A DNA stretch of 64,000 nucleotides, taken from the NCBI RefSeq assembly GCF_000012825.1, contig NC_009614.1, forward strand, positions 3,286,001-3,350,000. Direction: 5' to 3'. Source of the DNA: Phocaeicola vulgatus ATCC 8482. GTDB lineage: Bacteria; Bacteroidota; Bacteroidia; Bacteroidales; Bacteroidaceae. Of the stretch, positions 9,776 through 17,981 are shown in pieces. Within the stretch, counting starts at the first letter, position 1; every line of letters begins with the position of its first letter. Position numbers and translations under genes: made by a program. The notes under the pieces were generated by a model that searched no databases, was not told the DNA's origin, and worked only from the letters and a program-made list of their open reading frames with translations.

Positions 9776-9783
9776 CAAAGATA
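9776..9783 (-). promoter_or_regulatory. -7 box directly before rnz
   Basis: TATCTTTG on the minus strand, five bases before the ATG. Transcription usually begins a few bases after this box, which would put the first transcribed base at or next to the start codon. Confidence 0.5.
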
Positions 9784-9810
9784 CTATCTTTTTTGAATGG
9801 AAAATAAAAA

Positions 9811-9828
9811 ATGCCGTAAAAACGGCAT
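9811..9828 (-). terminator. Terminator after the cold-shock-domain gene
   Basis: ATGCCGT and ACGGCAT pair (7 bases) around AAAA, followed on the minus strand by a TTTTTATTTT tract. It lies 12 bases after the stop codon at 9841. Confidence 0.8.
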
Positions 9829-9840
9829 TATAGGATTGAA

Positions 9841-10287
9841 CTATTTCTTAAGTTTTATTTTCACAGCATTCATGCCACGTGACCCTTTTTCCAGTTCAAA
9901 AGTCACGATGTTATTTTCTATGATATTATCTATCAGTCCACTAATATGAAAGAAGTATTTCTCTGCATTCTTCAAATCTTTTACAAATCCATATCCTTTG
10001 GATACATTGAAGTGTTCTATTCTTCCTTCATGTACTAGTTCTATCGGTTCTTCAGTTCTACGAGGAGTTGAAACTTCAATGGTGGACATATCCACTTCTT
10101 GTGGTTTATTATTAGGAGTGGGAGGAGTATCGGTTATCATACCGTTCTCGTCTACATAGGCAATCATATCTTCAAAGGAAGATGTGCCGTTACTTTTTCT
10201 TTCTTCTTTTTTTTGCTGTTTTGCTAAACGCTTTTCTTGTTTTTTCTTTTCTAGATCTCGTTTGGTAAATGAAATAGGTTTCGCCAT
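9841..10287 (-). CDS. Cold-shock-domain RNA-binding protein with basic N-terminal extension
   Basis: 148 residues. The C-terminal third (about 82-148) is a cold-shock/OB fold: GRIEHFNVSKGYGFVKDLKN carries the RNP1-like KGYGFV and EKYFFHISGL the RNP2-like FFHIS motif. The first 35 residues are Lys/Arg-rich (DLEKKKQEKRLAKQQKKEER), followed by a flexible acidic-proline linker. It is twice the size of a classical CspA; this longer form is common in Bacteroidetes. Likely role: single-stranded nucleic-acid binding and RNA chaperoning. Monocistronic, with its own terminator. Confidence 0.9.
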   Translation of the reverse strand: MAKPISFTKRDLEKKKQEKRLAKQQKKEERKSNGTSSFEDMIAYVDENGMITDTPPTPNNKPQEVDMSTIEVSTPRRTEEPIELVHEGRIEHFNVSKGYGFVKDLKNAEKYFFHISGLIDNIIENNIVTFELEKGSRGMNAVKIKLKK

Positions 10288-10483
10288 TTGATTCTTTTTA
10301 AATTAGTAATATACAGTTCGGCCTGCTACGGGGAAGTGTATGGAATTAATAGTGAGGTAATAAGAAAACGGGGGAGAAGTCGTTATGAAATACTAACTCG
10401 AAATTTTATTACTCTATAAAGATACGGTTTTATTACGGATATCCCATAGAATATTTTCCTTTTTAAGAAATAATGGCATAAAA

Positions 10484-10513
10484 AAAGGATGCATTTTAAT
10501 AAATGCATCCTTT
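10484..10513 (-). terminator. Terminator of rpsA
   Basis: Perfect 13-base stem (10484-10496 with 10501-10513), TAAT loop, followed on the minus strand by seven T. It lies 24 bases after the rpsA stop. Confidence 0.88.
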
Positions 10514-10536
10514 TGGCTTATCTTAAAGTAAACTGA

Positions 10537-12333
10537 TTACTTCTTTTTGTTTTCCAACTGTTCTTTCAAAGCAGCCAAAGCATCGATATCGCCTAAAGTG
10601 GTAGAGGCTGCCTGATTTTGGATAGCAGGAGCTTCTTCTCTCTTAGTTGTTTTCTTTGCATTAGAAGCTGCTTTCTTTTCAGCTCTTTCTTCTGCCTTGG
10701 CAGCATCTTCGAAAATGCGGCTGTGAGACAGGATGATTCTCTTGGCATCCTTGTTGAATTCAATTACTTTGAATGACAGTTTTTCATCCAATTGGGCTTG
10801 AGAGCCATCTTCTTTTACCAAGTGTTTCGGAGTTGCAAAACCTTCTACACCATAAGGAAGAGCTACAACAGCACCCTTATCCAACATTTCGATGATAGTA
10901 CCTTCGTGTACAGAACCTACAGTAAATACAGTTTCGAATACATCCCAAGGATTTTCTTCCAACTGTTTGTGACCAAGGCTCAAGCGACGGTTTTCTTTGT
11001 CGATTTCCAATACCTGAACTTCGATGTCTGCACCGATCTGAGTGAATTCAGAAGGATGTTTTACTTTCTTAGTCCAAGACAAGTCAGAGATGTGGATCAA
11101 TCCGTCTACACCTTCTTCGATTTCTACGAATACACCGAAGTTAGTGAAGTTACGAACTTTTGCAGTGTGCTTGGAACCTACAGGATACTTTTCTTCGATA
11201 GTTTCCCATGGATCTTGTTTCAGCTGTTTGATACCCAAAGACATCTTACGTTCGTCACGGTCAAGTGTCAGGATAACAGCTTCTACTTCGTCACCTACCT
11301 TCATGAAGTCCTGAGCAGAACGCAAGTGCTGTGACCAAGACATTTCAGATACGTGGATCAAACCTTCTACGCCCGGAGCGATTTCGATGAATGCACCGTA
11401 GTCAGCCATAACGACTACTTTACCTTTCACCTTGTCACCTACCTGCAGGTTAGCATCCAAAGCATCCCATGGGTGCGGAGTCAGTTGTTTCAAACCAAGA
11501 GCGATACGTTTCTTTTCGTCATCGAAGTCAAGGATAACAACGTTCAACTTCTGGTCGAGTTCTACAACTTCTTTCGGATCGCTTACACGGCCCCAAGACA
11601 GGTCAGTGATGTGAATCAAACCGTCTACGCCACCAAGGTCGATGAATACACCGTATGATGTGATATTTTTAACAGTACCTTCCAGTACTTGTCCTTTTTC
11701 AAGTTTACCGATGATTTCTTTCTTCTGCTGTTCAAGTTCAGCTTCGATAAGAGCTTTGTGAGAAACAACAACGTTTTTGAATTCCTGGTTGATTTTAACC
11801 ACTTTGAATTCCATTGTCTTACCTACAAATACATCGTAGTCGCGGATAGGTTTCACATCAATTTGAGAACCCGGCAAGAATGCTTCGATACCGAATACGT
11901 CCACAATCATACCACCCTTAGTGCGGCACTTGATGTAACCCTTAATAATTTCTTCATTTTCAAGAGCAGCGTTTACGCGGTCCCAAGAACGAGTAGCACG
12001 TGCTTTTTTGTGTGACAGAATTAACTGTCCTTTCTTGTCTTCCTGATTTTCAATGTATACTTCTACAGTATCACCTATTTTCAAATCTGGATTGTAACGG
12101 AATTCATTTAAAGGAATGATACCGTCTGATTTGTAGCCGATATTGACAACTACTTCGCGTTTGTTCATTGCAATAACAGTACCGTCTACAACCTCGCGGT
12201 CGTTTACTTTGTTCAGCGTACCGTCATAAGCTTTTTCAAGATCTTCGTGGCTCATGCTGGTTACAGCTTCGCCGTTTTCATAAGCATCCCAGTTGAAATC
12301 TTCAACAGGAGTGATGTTTTTTAAATTTTCCAT
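10537..12333 (-). CDS. rpsA: 30S ribosomal protein S1
   Basis: 598 residues. S1 brings mRNA to the small ribosomal subunit, important in Bacteroidetes where Shine-Dalgarno sites are rare. Six S1/OB repeats are visible at about residues 45-115, 130-200, 210-285, 300-370, 385-455 and 470-540. Examples of the repeat signature are GVFIDLGGVDGLIHITDLSW, GAFIEIAPGVEGLIHVSEMSW and GVFVEIEEGVDGLIHISDLSW. The C-terminal 55 residues are Lys/Ala-rich and low complexity. It has a good promoter (12400-12429) and a strong terminator, so it is a single-gene unit. Confidence 0.98.
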   Translation of the reverse strand: MENLKNITPVEDFNWDAYENGEAVTSMSHEDLEKAYDGTLNKVNDREVVDGTVIAMNKREVVVNIGYKSDGIIPLNEFRYNPDLKIGDTVEVYIENQEDKKGQLILSHKKARATRSWDRVNAALENEEIIKGYIKCRTKGGMIVDVFGIEAFLPGSQIDVKPIRDYDVFVGKTMEFKVVKINQEFKNVVVSHKALIEAELEQQKKEIIGKLEKGQVLEGTVKNITSYGVFIDLGGVDGLIHITDLSWGRVSDPKEVVELDQKLNVVILDFDDEKKRIALGLKQLTPHPWDALDANLQVGDKVKGKVVVMADYGAFIEIAPGVEGLIHVSEMSWSQHLRSAQDFMKVGDEVEAVILTLDRDERKMSLGIKQLKQDPWETIEEKYPVGSKHTAKVRNFTNFGVFVEIEEGVDGLIHISDLSWTKKVKHPSEFTQIGADIEVQVLEIDKENRRLSLGHKQLEENPWDVFETVFTVGSVHEGTIIEMLDKGAVVALPYGVEGFATPKHLVKEDGSQAQLDEKLSFKVIEFNKDAKRIILSHSRIFEDAAKAEERAEKKAASNAKKTTKREEAPAIQNQAASTTLGDIDALAALKEQLENKKK

Positions 12334-12399
12334 TAATAAAATTGTTAAAATTCTCAGTTAATTACGTTAGACATTATATTGTTTATCTAATTTCGGGCG

Positions 12400-12429
12400 C
12401 AAAGATACAACAAAATACTGAAACACAAA
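12400..12429 (-). promoter_or_regulatory. Promoter of rpsA
   Basis: Minus strand TTTG (12429-12426), 18-base spacer, TATCTTTG (12407-12400), 66 bases before the ATG. A close match to the Bacteroides consensus. Confidence 0.7.
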
Positions 12430-12478
12430 CAAGTTTACTGAAATTTCTTGCTGATTAAGATTTAAATGGGATATAATC

Positions 12479-12507
12479 GTTGTTTTTAATTTATGTTTGT
12501 ACATTTG
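12479..12507 (+). promoter_or_regulatory. Promoter-like sequence before the kinase remnant
   Basis: GTTG (12479-12482), 17-base spacer, TACATTTG (12500-12507). A second TATGTTTG overlaps just upstream (12492-12499). The box lies 22 bases before an ATG, so the remnant may still be transcribed. Confidence 0.45.
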
Positions 12508-12529
12508 TAGAAATTTAACCTATTAAAAT

Positions 12530-12863
12530 ATGGTAGCGTTCATTTTAGTTTGTTTGGTTCTACTTTTAGGTCTTTTATGGGGATGGGAGACAAGAAAGAG
12601 GAAAAGTTGGGAACAGGAGTTCGTTAAGAAGAAAAATGGGGTGTGTTTGGTGAAAAAAAATTCGGATACCATATTGTATAATGTGGATGCATATATAATT
12701 TTGGTTGATCGGAATTTTTTGGTTGAAAAGACCAATTACTATAATTTGAATAATACTTCTGAAAGATAAGCGGAAAGTAATGTCCAGAGGCTTTAACGGT
12801 TATTTGTCCAAGCCTCTGAACAAAGAAGCTTTGTTTGATATGCTCCGCCAAATGGGAATTTAA
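12530..12863 (+). pseudogene. Remnant of a hybrid sensor kinase/response-regulator gene (two ends only)
   Basis: Two coding-like pieces lie head to tail. The first (12530-12769, 79 residues) begins with a membrane segment MVAFILVCLVLLLGLLWGW, then a basic patch and a stretch resembling the start of a PAS domain (YNVDAYIILVDRNFLVEKTNYY). The second (12780-12863, 27 residues, shifted by one base) reads GFNGYLSKPLNKEALF, close to the end of a receiver domain with its conserved Lys-Pro. I infer one parent gene (TM-PAS-kinase-receiver) that lost its middle by deletion and was joined out of frame. The alternative is an unrelated small membrane protein plus a chance match. The second piece ends four bases inside the SIMPL gene. 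Confidence 0.5.
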
Positions 12864-13561
12864 TCTTCCAAAGAGTAATCAATGGTGGTTACAACGCGGA
12901 TGCGTTTGATGTAAGGAGTGTTGGCGTCACGATCCTCAATGCTGAATTGTCCCTGATAGGCTCTTTTTATCTTACCAAGTTCGCTGTCCGAGTCCTTGGC
13001 GAATTTAACGGCTGCCGCCCGTGCGTTTTTAGTTGCTTCCTCTATCATTTGAGGCTTGATGTCGTTTAAACCGGTGTAGTCATATTGCACATTGTAACGA
13101 TAATCTCCACCCGTAATAGCGATACCTTGCTTTAAGAGTTCGCTTTGTTCGCTGATCATCTTTCTCACCAGATCTACTTTAGTTGAAGTAACCGTGATGA
13201 CAGAGGTCACATTATAGCGGAAGGGAACTGAATTATTATTATAACGTTCGGCTTGCATGTCTATAATTTCCGGTGCATTGATACTGATTTCGTTTTCAGT
13301 GATTCCTTTCTGTTTCAAAAAACCGACAATTGCTTGGTTGGTTGCATTTATCTTGTTATATAAGGTCGGGAGGTCATTTCCCAGGTCTTTATACATCAAA
13401 GGCCAAGTTACTTTATTGGCCGGCACCTCCATTTCTGCCAGACCTTTCACATTCACTACTCTGTCTTTACCAGAGAAAGTATCCAATCCCTGTTTGATAA
13501 AATACCCCATCACCAACATGCCTATAGCAAGGATGACGGCTTCCAGTTTCCAACTTTTCAT
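12860..13561 (-). CDS. SIMPL-domain (DUF541) periplasmic or membrane-anchored protein
   Basis: 233 residues. An N-terminal hydrophobic anchor (about 6-25, LEAVILAIGMLVMGYFIKQG) is followed by a SIMPL/DUF541 domain. It carries VVNVKGLAEMEVPANKVTW near 37-55, the ITENEISI element, and the paired-segment layout NNSVPFRYNVTSVITVTSTKVDLVRKM. This family is found in the cell envelope and has been linked to oxidative stress defence in other bacteria; the biochemical role is unknown. It starts 4 bases after murQ ends, so it is probably co-transcribed with murK-like and murQ. Confidence 0.85.
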   Translation of the reverse strand: MKSWKLEAVILAIGMLVMGYFIKQGLDTFSGKDRVVNVKGLAEMEVPANKVTWPLMYKDLGNDLPTLYNKINATNQAIVGFLKQKGITENEISINAPEIIDMQAERYNNNSVPFRYNVTSVITVTSTKVDLVRKMISEQSELLKQGIAITGGDYRYNVQYDYTGLNDIKPQMIEEATKNARAAAVKFAKDSDSELGKIKRAYQGQFSIEDRDANTPYIKRIRVVTTIDYSLED

Positions 13562-13564
13562 ACT

Positions 13565-14401
13565 TCAGTTGTTTTTAGTGATACAATTATTTGTTTTGTA
13601 AGCGTCCAATGCCTTTTTAACAGAACCCTGTTCTTGCAGTAATTGTTTTGCTTCTGCTTTATTAATATGTAATTCGTCAATCAGCATTTGCACTCCTCGG
13701 TTTATTAGTTTTCGATTGCTGAGTTGCATGTTTACCATCCGGTTTCCTTTTACTCTGCCCAGTTTTATCATGACGGTGGTACTTATCATATTCAGTATCA
13801 TTTTTTGCCCTGTGCCGCTCTTCATGCGCGAGCTGCCTGTGATAAATTCCGGACCTACTATCATTTCGATGGGTATATCTGCCACACTCGAGAGGGGAGA
13901 GCCCGGATTGCTGCTGATGCTTGCTGTTAATATTCCGTGTTCTCTTGCTTTTTGCAGTGCTCCTATTACATAAGGAGTTGTTCCCGATGCCGCTATGCCT
14001 ATCAGAATGTCTTTATTTGTGATGTGATGGTCTTGCAGTTCCATCCAGCCTTTTTGACTATCATCTTCAGCATTTTCTACGGGACGTCTCAAAGCCTGTT
14101 CGCCACCGGCTATAATACCTATGACACAGGTATCAGGCATACCGAAAGTGGGTGGAATTTCAGAAGCGTCCAATACTCCTAGGCGTCCACTGGTTCCGGC
14201 TCCCAAATAGAATATGCGTCCTCCTTGATGCATACGTTCTACTATTTCATTTACTAGTTTTTCAATTTGTGGTATGCAGGCATGAACGGCTGAGGCTACT
14301 TTCCGGTCTTCTTCGTTGATACCTTCCAGTAACTCTCTGACGGATTTTTGTTCCAAATCCTCATGTATGGACGGTTGTTCGGTTATTTTTATAAAATTCA
14401 T
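13565..14401 (-). CDS. murQ: N-acetylmuramic acid 6-phosphate etherase
   Basis: 278 residues. MurQ cleaves the lactyl ether of MurNAc-6-P to give GlcNAc-6-P and D-lactate, a step in recycling cell-wall sugars in the cytoplasm. SIS-type sugar-phosphate fold: FYLGAGTSGRLGVLDASEIPPTFG near 65-88 is the family signature (catalytic Glu in ASEIPPT). ENAEDD, IAASGTTPYVIGAL and GSSRMKSGTGQKMILNMIST follow in the expected order. Length is slightly below 300 but the core is complete. Its ATG overlaps the stop of the sugar-kinase gene by four bases (ATGA), a sign of translational coupling. Confidence 0.97.
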   Translation of the reverse strand: MNFIKITEQPSIHEDLEQKSVRELLEGINEEDRKVASAVHACIPQIEKLVNEIVERMHQGGRIFYLGAGTSGRLGVLDASEIPPTFGMPDTCVIGIIAGGEQALRRPVENAEDDSQKGWMELQDHHITNKDILIGIAASGTTPYVIGALQKAREHGILTASISSNPGSPLSSVADIPIEMIVGPEFITGSSRMKSGTGQKMILNMISTTVMIKLGRVKGNRMVNMQLSNRKLINRGVQMLIDELHINKAEAKQLLQEQGSVKKALDAYKTNNCITKNN

Positions 14402-15237
14402 ACTTCGAAATGATAATCCTTTAATCCTTCCAGTGGACTTTTTAAAACTTTTCCGATGGACACATTCAGTCTTAGAGCTGCTTCTTTTACTTCTTCTTGA
14501 AAGAAAAATGCAATAGAACCTGTGAAATGTACAAGAATATCATGATATTCGTATTGCATAACATTACGGGTGAAGAAATCAGTGAAGCAGGAAATTAATA
14601 GATTCCGTATCTCTGGTCTGTGCTTGTGGGCGAAAAGAAAAGGAGTCAGACCCGCCAGAAAGCGGTTGGCTAAAGGCTGTCGGTATACTTTATCTAAAAT
14701 CAGTGCCGGGGTCAAATCGTATTCTTTAAGGAAATCTTGGCAAAGGTCATCGGGAAGTTGGTGTTTCAGTAAATCACCTACCAGACGTTTCCCTAATACG
14801 GCTCCGCTACCTTCATCTCCTAAAATATACCCTAACGGAGAAATATTAGCTGTTATTTTTTCCCCGTCATAAAAGCAAGAGTTGGATCCGGTTCCTAAAA
14901 TACATGCAATTCCTGCCGTTTTACCACATAGGGCGTGGGCGGCACCTAACAAGTCACTTTCGACAAGGATATTCGCTTTGGGGAAGTTCTGCGCCAAAGC
15001 TGTTTTCACTATATTCGTCTTTTCGGGAATACATCCTGCACCATAGAAATAAATAGTTGTAAATTCAGTGGTGTCTCCCAACTGGGGAATTAGTGTGGAG
15101 GCAATCACTTCTTTTATTTCATCAACTGATTGGTGGAAGGGGTTGATACCTCCTGTTCGAACTGTCCTGCTGTTTGTCTTGGTGTTACCCAGACACCAGT
15201 CTGTTTTGGTGGAACCACTGTCTGCTATTACTATCAT
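14398..15237 (-). CDS. BadF/BadG/BcrA-type sugar kinase, probably MurNAc/GlcNAc kinase
   Basis: 279 residues of the ASKHA fold. Phosphate 1 motif ADSGSTKTDWCLG at the N terminus, ACILGTGSNSCFYDG near 113-127 (phosphate 2) and LGDEGSGAVLGKRL near 141-154. These match the N-acetylglucosamine-kinase-like BadF/BcrA family. It overlaps murQ by four bases, so the likely reaction is ATP-dependent 6-phosphorylation of free MurNAc (as MurK does in the related Tannerella) to feed MurQ. GlcNAc is an alternative substrate. A -7 box lies upstream. Confidence 0.88.
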   Translation of the reverse strand: MIVIADSGSTKTDWCLGNTKTNSRTVRTGGINPFHQSVDEIKEVIASTLIPQLGDTTEFTTIYFYGAGCIPEKTNIVKTALAQNFPKANILVESDLLGAAHALCGKTAGIACILGTGSNSCFYDGEKITANISPLGYILGDEGSGAVLGKRLVGDLLKHQLPDDLCQDFLKEYDLTPALILDKVYRQPLANRFLAGLTPFLFAHKHRPEIRNLLISCFTDFFTRNVMQYEYHDILVHFTGSIAFFFQEEVKEAALRLNVSIGKVLKSPLEGLKDYHFEV

Positions 15238-15266
15238 ATCGGATAATAAGATGATTGTTAGTCTTA

Positions 15267-15274
15267 CAAAAATA
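15267..15274 (-). promoter_or_regulatory. -7 box of the kinase-murQ-SIMPL operon
   Basis: TATTTTTG on the minus strand, 29 bases before the kinase ATG at 15237. No clear -33 box. Confidence 0.45.
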
Positions 15275-15392
15275 GTATAAATTTATCCGATATCCATTGT
15301 TTTCCGTATTTATTTGTCGGGCTCTTATATTATTTTAGTAACTCTGTTCCTATTACTTATAAGTTAGTGCTTTTTCATATAAACAGACTTTT

Positions 15393-16178
15393 TTAATAAT
15401 TGAGCCACAGCTTCATTGCAGCTATCTTTTCTCTGCTTACAGTAATTTTATCTTTAAATGGCGGTTTTACCTGTACTATTATTTTTCCTAAAAAATAGTT
15501 TTCTATTTTCTGTATGGCATGTACACTGACCAATGTTTGCCGGTTGGTGCGGAAAAAAATATCGGGGTTTAGTTGTTCGGACAGTTTGTCGAGCGATAAA
15601 TCTATGATATGCTCTTTTCCTTCTTTTGTGACGGCAAAGGTAATTTTGTTTTCAGAATAGAAATAAGCTATATCTTCTACTTGCAAGGTATACAGCTTTT
15701 CGTCTCCTGATATCAGGAAGCGGGTACGGTATTTTTTTTCCGGATTACTTATATTTTTCAGTAGGTTCAGTAATTCATTGGATGGGTTCGATAGGGTGGT
15801 ATTGCCATATCTGGCAGTTAATCTTTCAAACTTTTCGATGGCTTCGGCCAATCTTTCCCTGTTTATTGGTTTCAGCAGATAGTCTATGCTGTTTACAGTA
15901 AAAGCACGTATGGCATATTCGTCGTAAGCGGTGGTAAAAATAATCATACTTTCGGGTTGGGCCTGTTCTATGAAAGCGAAAGAAATGCCGTCGGTCAGTT
16001 GGATATCCAGAAAGATTATATCCGGGTGTGGATGCTCCTGAAACCATTTTACAGATCCCTCTATGCTGCCGGGCAATACAACTATATCCCAGTCTGGCCT
16101 TAATCCTGACAACATTTTATGTAGCAGGCGTCCTGCAGGAATTTCATCTTCTATAATAGCGGCTTTTATCTTATTCAT
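15393..16178 (-). CDS. LytTR-family response regulator
   Basis: 261 residues. The receiver domain (about 1-120) has the phospho-acceptor in IIFLDIQLTDG, the Thr/Tyr switch in IIFTTAYDEYA and the Lys in YLLKPI. The LytTR DNA-binding domain (about 155-260) has RFLISGDEKLYTLQVEDIAY, FFRTNRQTLVSVHAIQKIENY and VSREKIAAMKLWL. It starts 8 bases inside the end of the sensor kinase gene, so the two are translated together. Targets are unknown; the adjacent outer-membrane and DUF4251 genes are candidates by position only. Confidence 0.95.
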   Translation of the reverse strand: MNKIKAAIIEDEIPAGRLLHKMLSGLRPDWDIVVLPGSIEGSVKWFQEHPHPDIIFLDIQLTDGISFAFIEQAQPESMIIFTTAYDEYAIRAFTVNSIDYLLKPINRERLAEAIEKFERLTARYGNTTLSNPSNELLNLLKNISNPEKKYRTRFLISGDEKLYTLQVEDIAYFYSENKITFAVTKEGKEHIIDLSLDKLSEQLNPDIFFRTNRQTLVSVHAIQKIENYFLGKIIVQVKPPFKDKITVSREKIAAMKLWLNY

Positions 16179-17214
16179 TCAGTAAAGGTATTTTTACGGT
16201 GAAATATTCAGAATCGTCAATAATTGTGATATGCAAGTTGCAAATCAGCAGATAGCGGGCAGATAAGTTCTTCAGTCCCATTCCTGATTTTGCAACATCC
16301 TTTTTTAATTTGATCTTGTTTCTTACGGAAAGAGTTTGATCTTTGTCAGAATAATCCAAATGGATGACCATTGGATTTTCCATATTGATGATGTTATGTT
16401 TTATCACGTTTTCGATAAGTAACTGTAGGGTTAATGAAGGGATTTTCTTGTTCAATAACGTGGGGGTCATTTTGTTTTCCAGTTGAATGCATTTTCCCAG
16501 ACGCACTTGATGCAGATAGATATATGAATCCAGAAATTCCAGTTCATCACGTAAAGTGACAAGTCCTTGTTCCTGACTTTTTAGGATATAACGGTAAACA
16601 TCTGATAGCTTTTGTGTAAAAACTACTGCGTTTTCCGGATTATATTCTATTTCGGATATTAAAGTATTCAAACTATTGAACAGGAAATGTGGATTTAATT
16701 GATTTTGTAAAGCCGTGTATTGCGCTTTGATGGAACTTTCTTCCAGCTTGGTTGTTTTTTCATGCAGAATAACCAGCTGCCTGTAAAAAGCGCTCGTGAT
16801 ACTTAAACTCACAATCACAATTTCTACCAACCATATAATCATGATCAAGCGCAGACCCGGACTGCTCAGTACAAATGGGAAAGGCAGTTCCAGCAATACT
16901 TTACAGATGGTCAGAGTAGCGTAATTCATGAAGAAAAGAATAGCTGCAATCAAAATGCAGTTGATAATCAGCTTGTTTCTCTTCTTGATAAAGAATAGAG
17001 AGCTTTTTTTCAGCCACCGGTTGATGACTATCAGACTGAAGCCTACCAGATTGAATATGAACACCACAGAAATAAATCCCAAAGAGGAGATTAATATTTT
17101 CTGATGTTGAGGCGTAAGGTCGGTATATAGTACCAGCGAAAGGTATGAGAAACATGCCAGCCCTGAAAACAGGAAAAAGTTGAAGAATTGATTGTATTTA
17201 TTTTGCATAGCCAT
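16171..17214 (-). CDS. LytS/YehU-type sensor histidine kinase
   Basis: 347 residues. Four membrane segments lie between about 8 and 155, followed by a coiled region and the His_kinase domain of the LytS/YpdA type: the phospho-acceptor is in QNQLNPHFLFNSLNTLI near 215. The ATPase part has an N box (LLIENVIKHNI) and a short GMGLKNLSARY G box. No extracytoplasmic sensor domain is visible, so sensing is probably by the membrane part. I start at the ATG at 17214, 31 bases after a -7 box. The open frame extends to 17340, but that would place the start before the promoter and inside the preceding gene. Confidence 0.92.
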   Translation of the reverse strand: MAMQNKYNQFFNFFLFSGLACFSYLSLVLYTDLTPQHQKILISSLGFISVVFIFNLVGFSLIVINRWLKKSSLFFIKKRNKLIINCILIAAILFFMNYATLTICKVLLELPFPFVLSSPGLRLIMIIWLVEIVIVSLSITSAFYRQLVILHEKTTKLEESSIKAQYTALQNQLNPHFLFNSLNTLISEIEYNPENAVVFTQKLSDVYRYILKSQEQGLVTLRDELEFLDSYIYLHQVRLGKCIQLENKMTPTLLNKKIPSLTLQLLIENVIKHNIINMENPMVIHLDYSDKDQTLSVRNKIKLKKDVAKSGMGLKNLSARYLLICNLHITIIDDSEYFTVKIPLLNE

Positions 17215-17245
17215 TCCGCTGTTGAAAATGATTTGGGTTATTTTA

Positions 17246-17253
17246 CAAAAATA
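17246..17253 (-). promoter_or_regulatory. -7 box of the sensor kinase/response regulator pair
   Basis: TATTTTTG on the minus strand, 31 bases before the chosen kinase start. It lies in the 116-base gap after the outer-membrane protein gene. Confidence 0.4.
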
Positions 17254-17330
17254 TGAAAAAAAGAGGAAATTCAGAAAAGAATAGAATACTTTCCAAATCT
17301 CCTCTTTTATGAGCAAACGCTTAGTATGGA

Positions 17331-17969
17331 TTAAAAACAAACTCCTACACGTACACCCATGCTATTCCTTCCATCTTCAGAATAAGTCAGGATATCGGTT
17401 TTATTGGTTGCGTAGCTATAATATACGGCTACATGAAATCCCAGACGTTGATAAGGCACCGGATGAATATCCATTCCCAGTTCGGGTGAAACATAGAATC
17501 CCCACGGGCGTTCATACCATTGTACCAGATTGTTGTAAATGGAGTTTTGGGAATACATGGCACCCGATTTGACTCCGAAGTAAGGTTTTACATACCTGTT
17601 ATCCGGTAACTTGTAGGATACAGATATTCCGAAGGGTAGTTGGAACGCTGATTGTTGCTGGTCTGTTGTCAATGAAGCCGTTGGGGTGAGGGGGATGGTC
17701 CGGCGGTCCACATATCGGTGATTGGTATGAAAATTAAGGAAAGCTCCTATAGCCCAATAGGGCGTCAGATCATATTTTCCTTCAAAGTTCATTCCCCACC
17801 CGCTGAATTTATCGGCAAAGTTGCTGTTCAACGGCACATTCATCTGCCAGTCTACGTTAAAATGTACATTTTCCCAGGTCTGTGCTTTACTTGTGAAACA
17901 AAAGAGAACTAGTAACATTCCGATGAGGATACGTTGGGGAACTCTGTGTTTTAATATTTTCGTTTTCAT
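17331..17969 (-). CDS. Outer-membrane beta-barrel protein, unknown function
   Basis: 212 residues. Signal peptide 1-29 (ILIGMLLVLFCFTSKAQ), then alternating aromatic/polar strands such as HFNVDWQMNVPL, YWAIGAFLNFHT, LPFGISVSYKLPDNRYVKPYFGV, WGFYVSPELGMDIHPV and RLGFHVAVYYSYAT, ending VGVCF. This fits a small eight-strand barrel of the OmpA/OmpW sort. It lies 12 bases after the DUF4136 lipoprotein gene and just before the LytS-like kinase gene, so it is likely the last gene of the DUF4251-DUF4136 unit. Confidence 0.8.
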   Translation of the reverse strand: MKTKILKHRVPQRILIGMLLVLFCFTSKAQTWENVHFNVDWQMNVPLNSNFADKFSGWGMNFEGKYDLTPYWAIGAFLNFHTNHRYVDRRTIPLTPTASLTTDQQQSAFQLPFGISVSYKLPDNRYVKPYFGVKSGAMYSQNSIYNNLVQWYERPWGFYVSPELGMDIHPVPYQRLGFHVAVYYSYATNKTDILTYSEDGRNSMGVRVGVCF

Positions 17970-17981
17970 GATTTTCCGGTT

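Noticed and set aside
10792..12015. Several plus-strand frames opposite rpsA
   Set aside because: Antisense shadows of the repeated S1 domains; their phrases repeat because the S1 motifs repeat.
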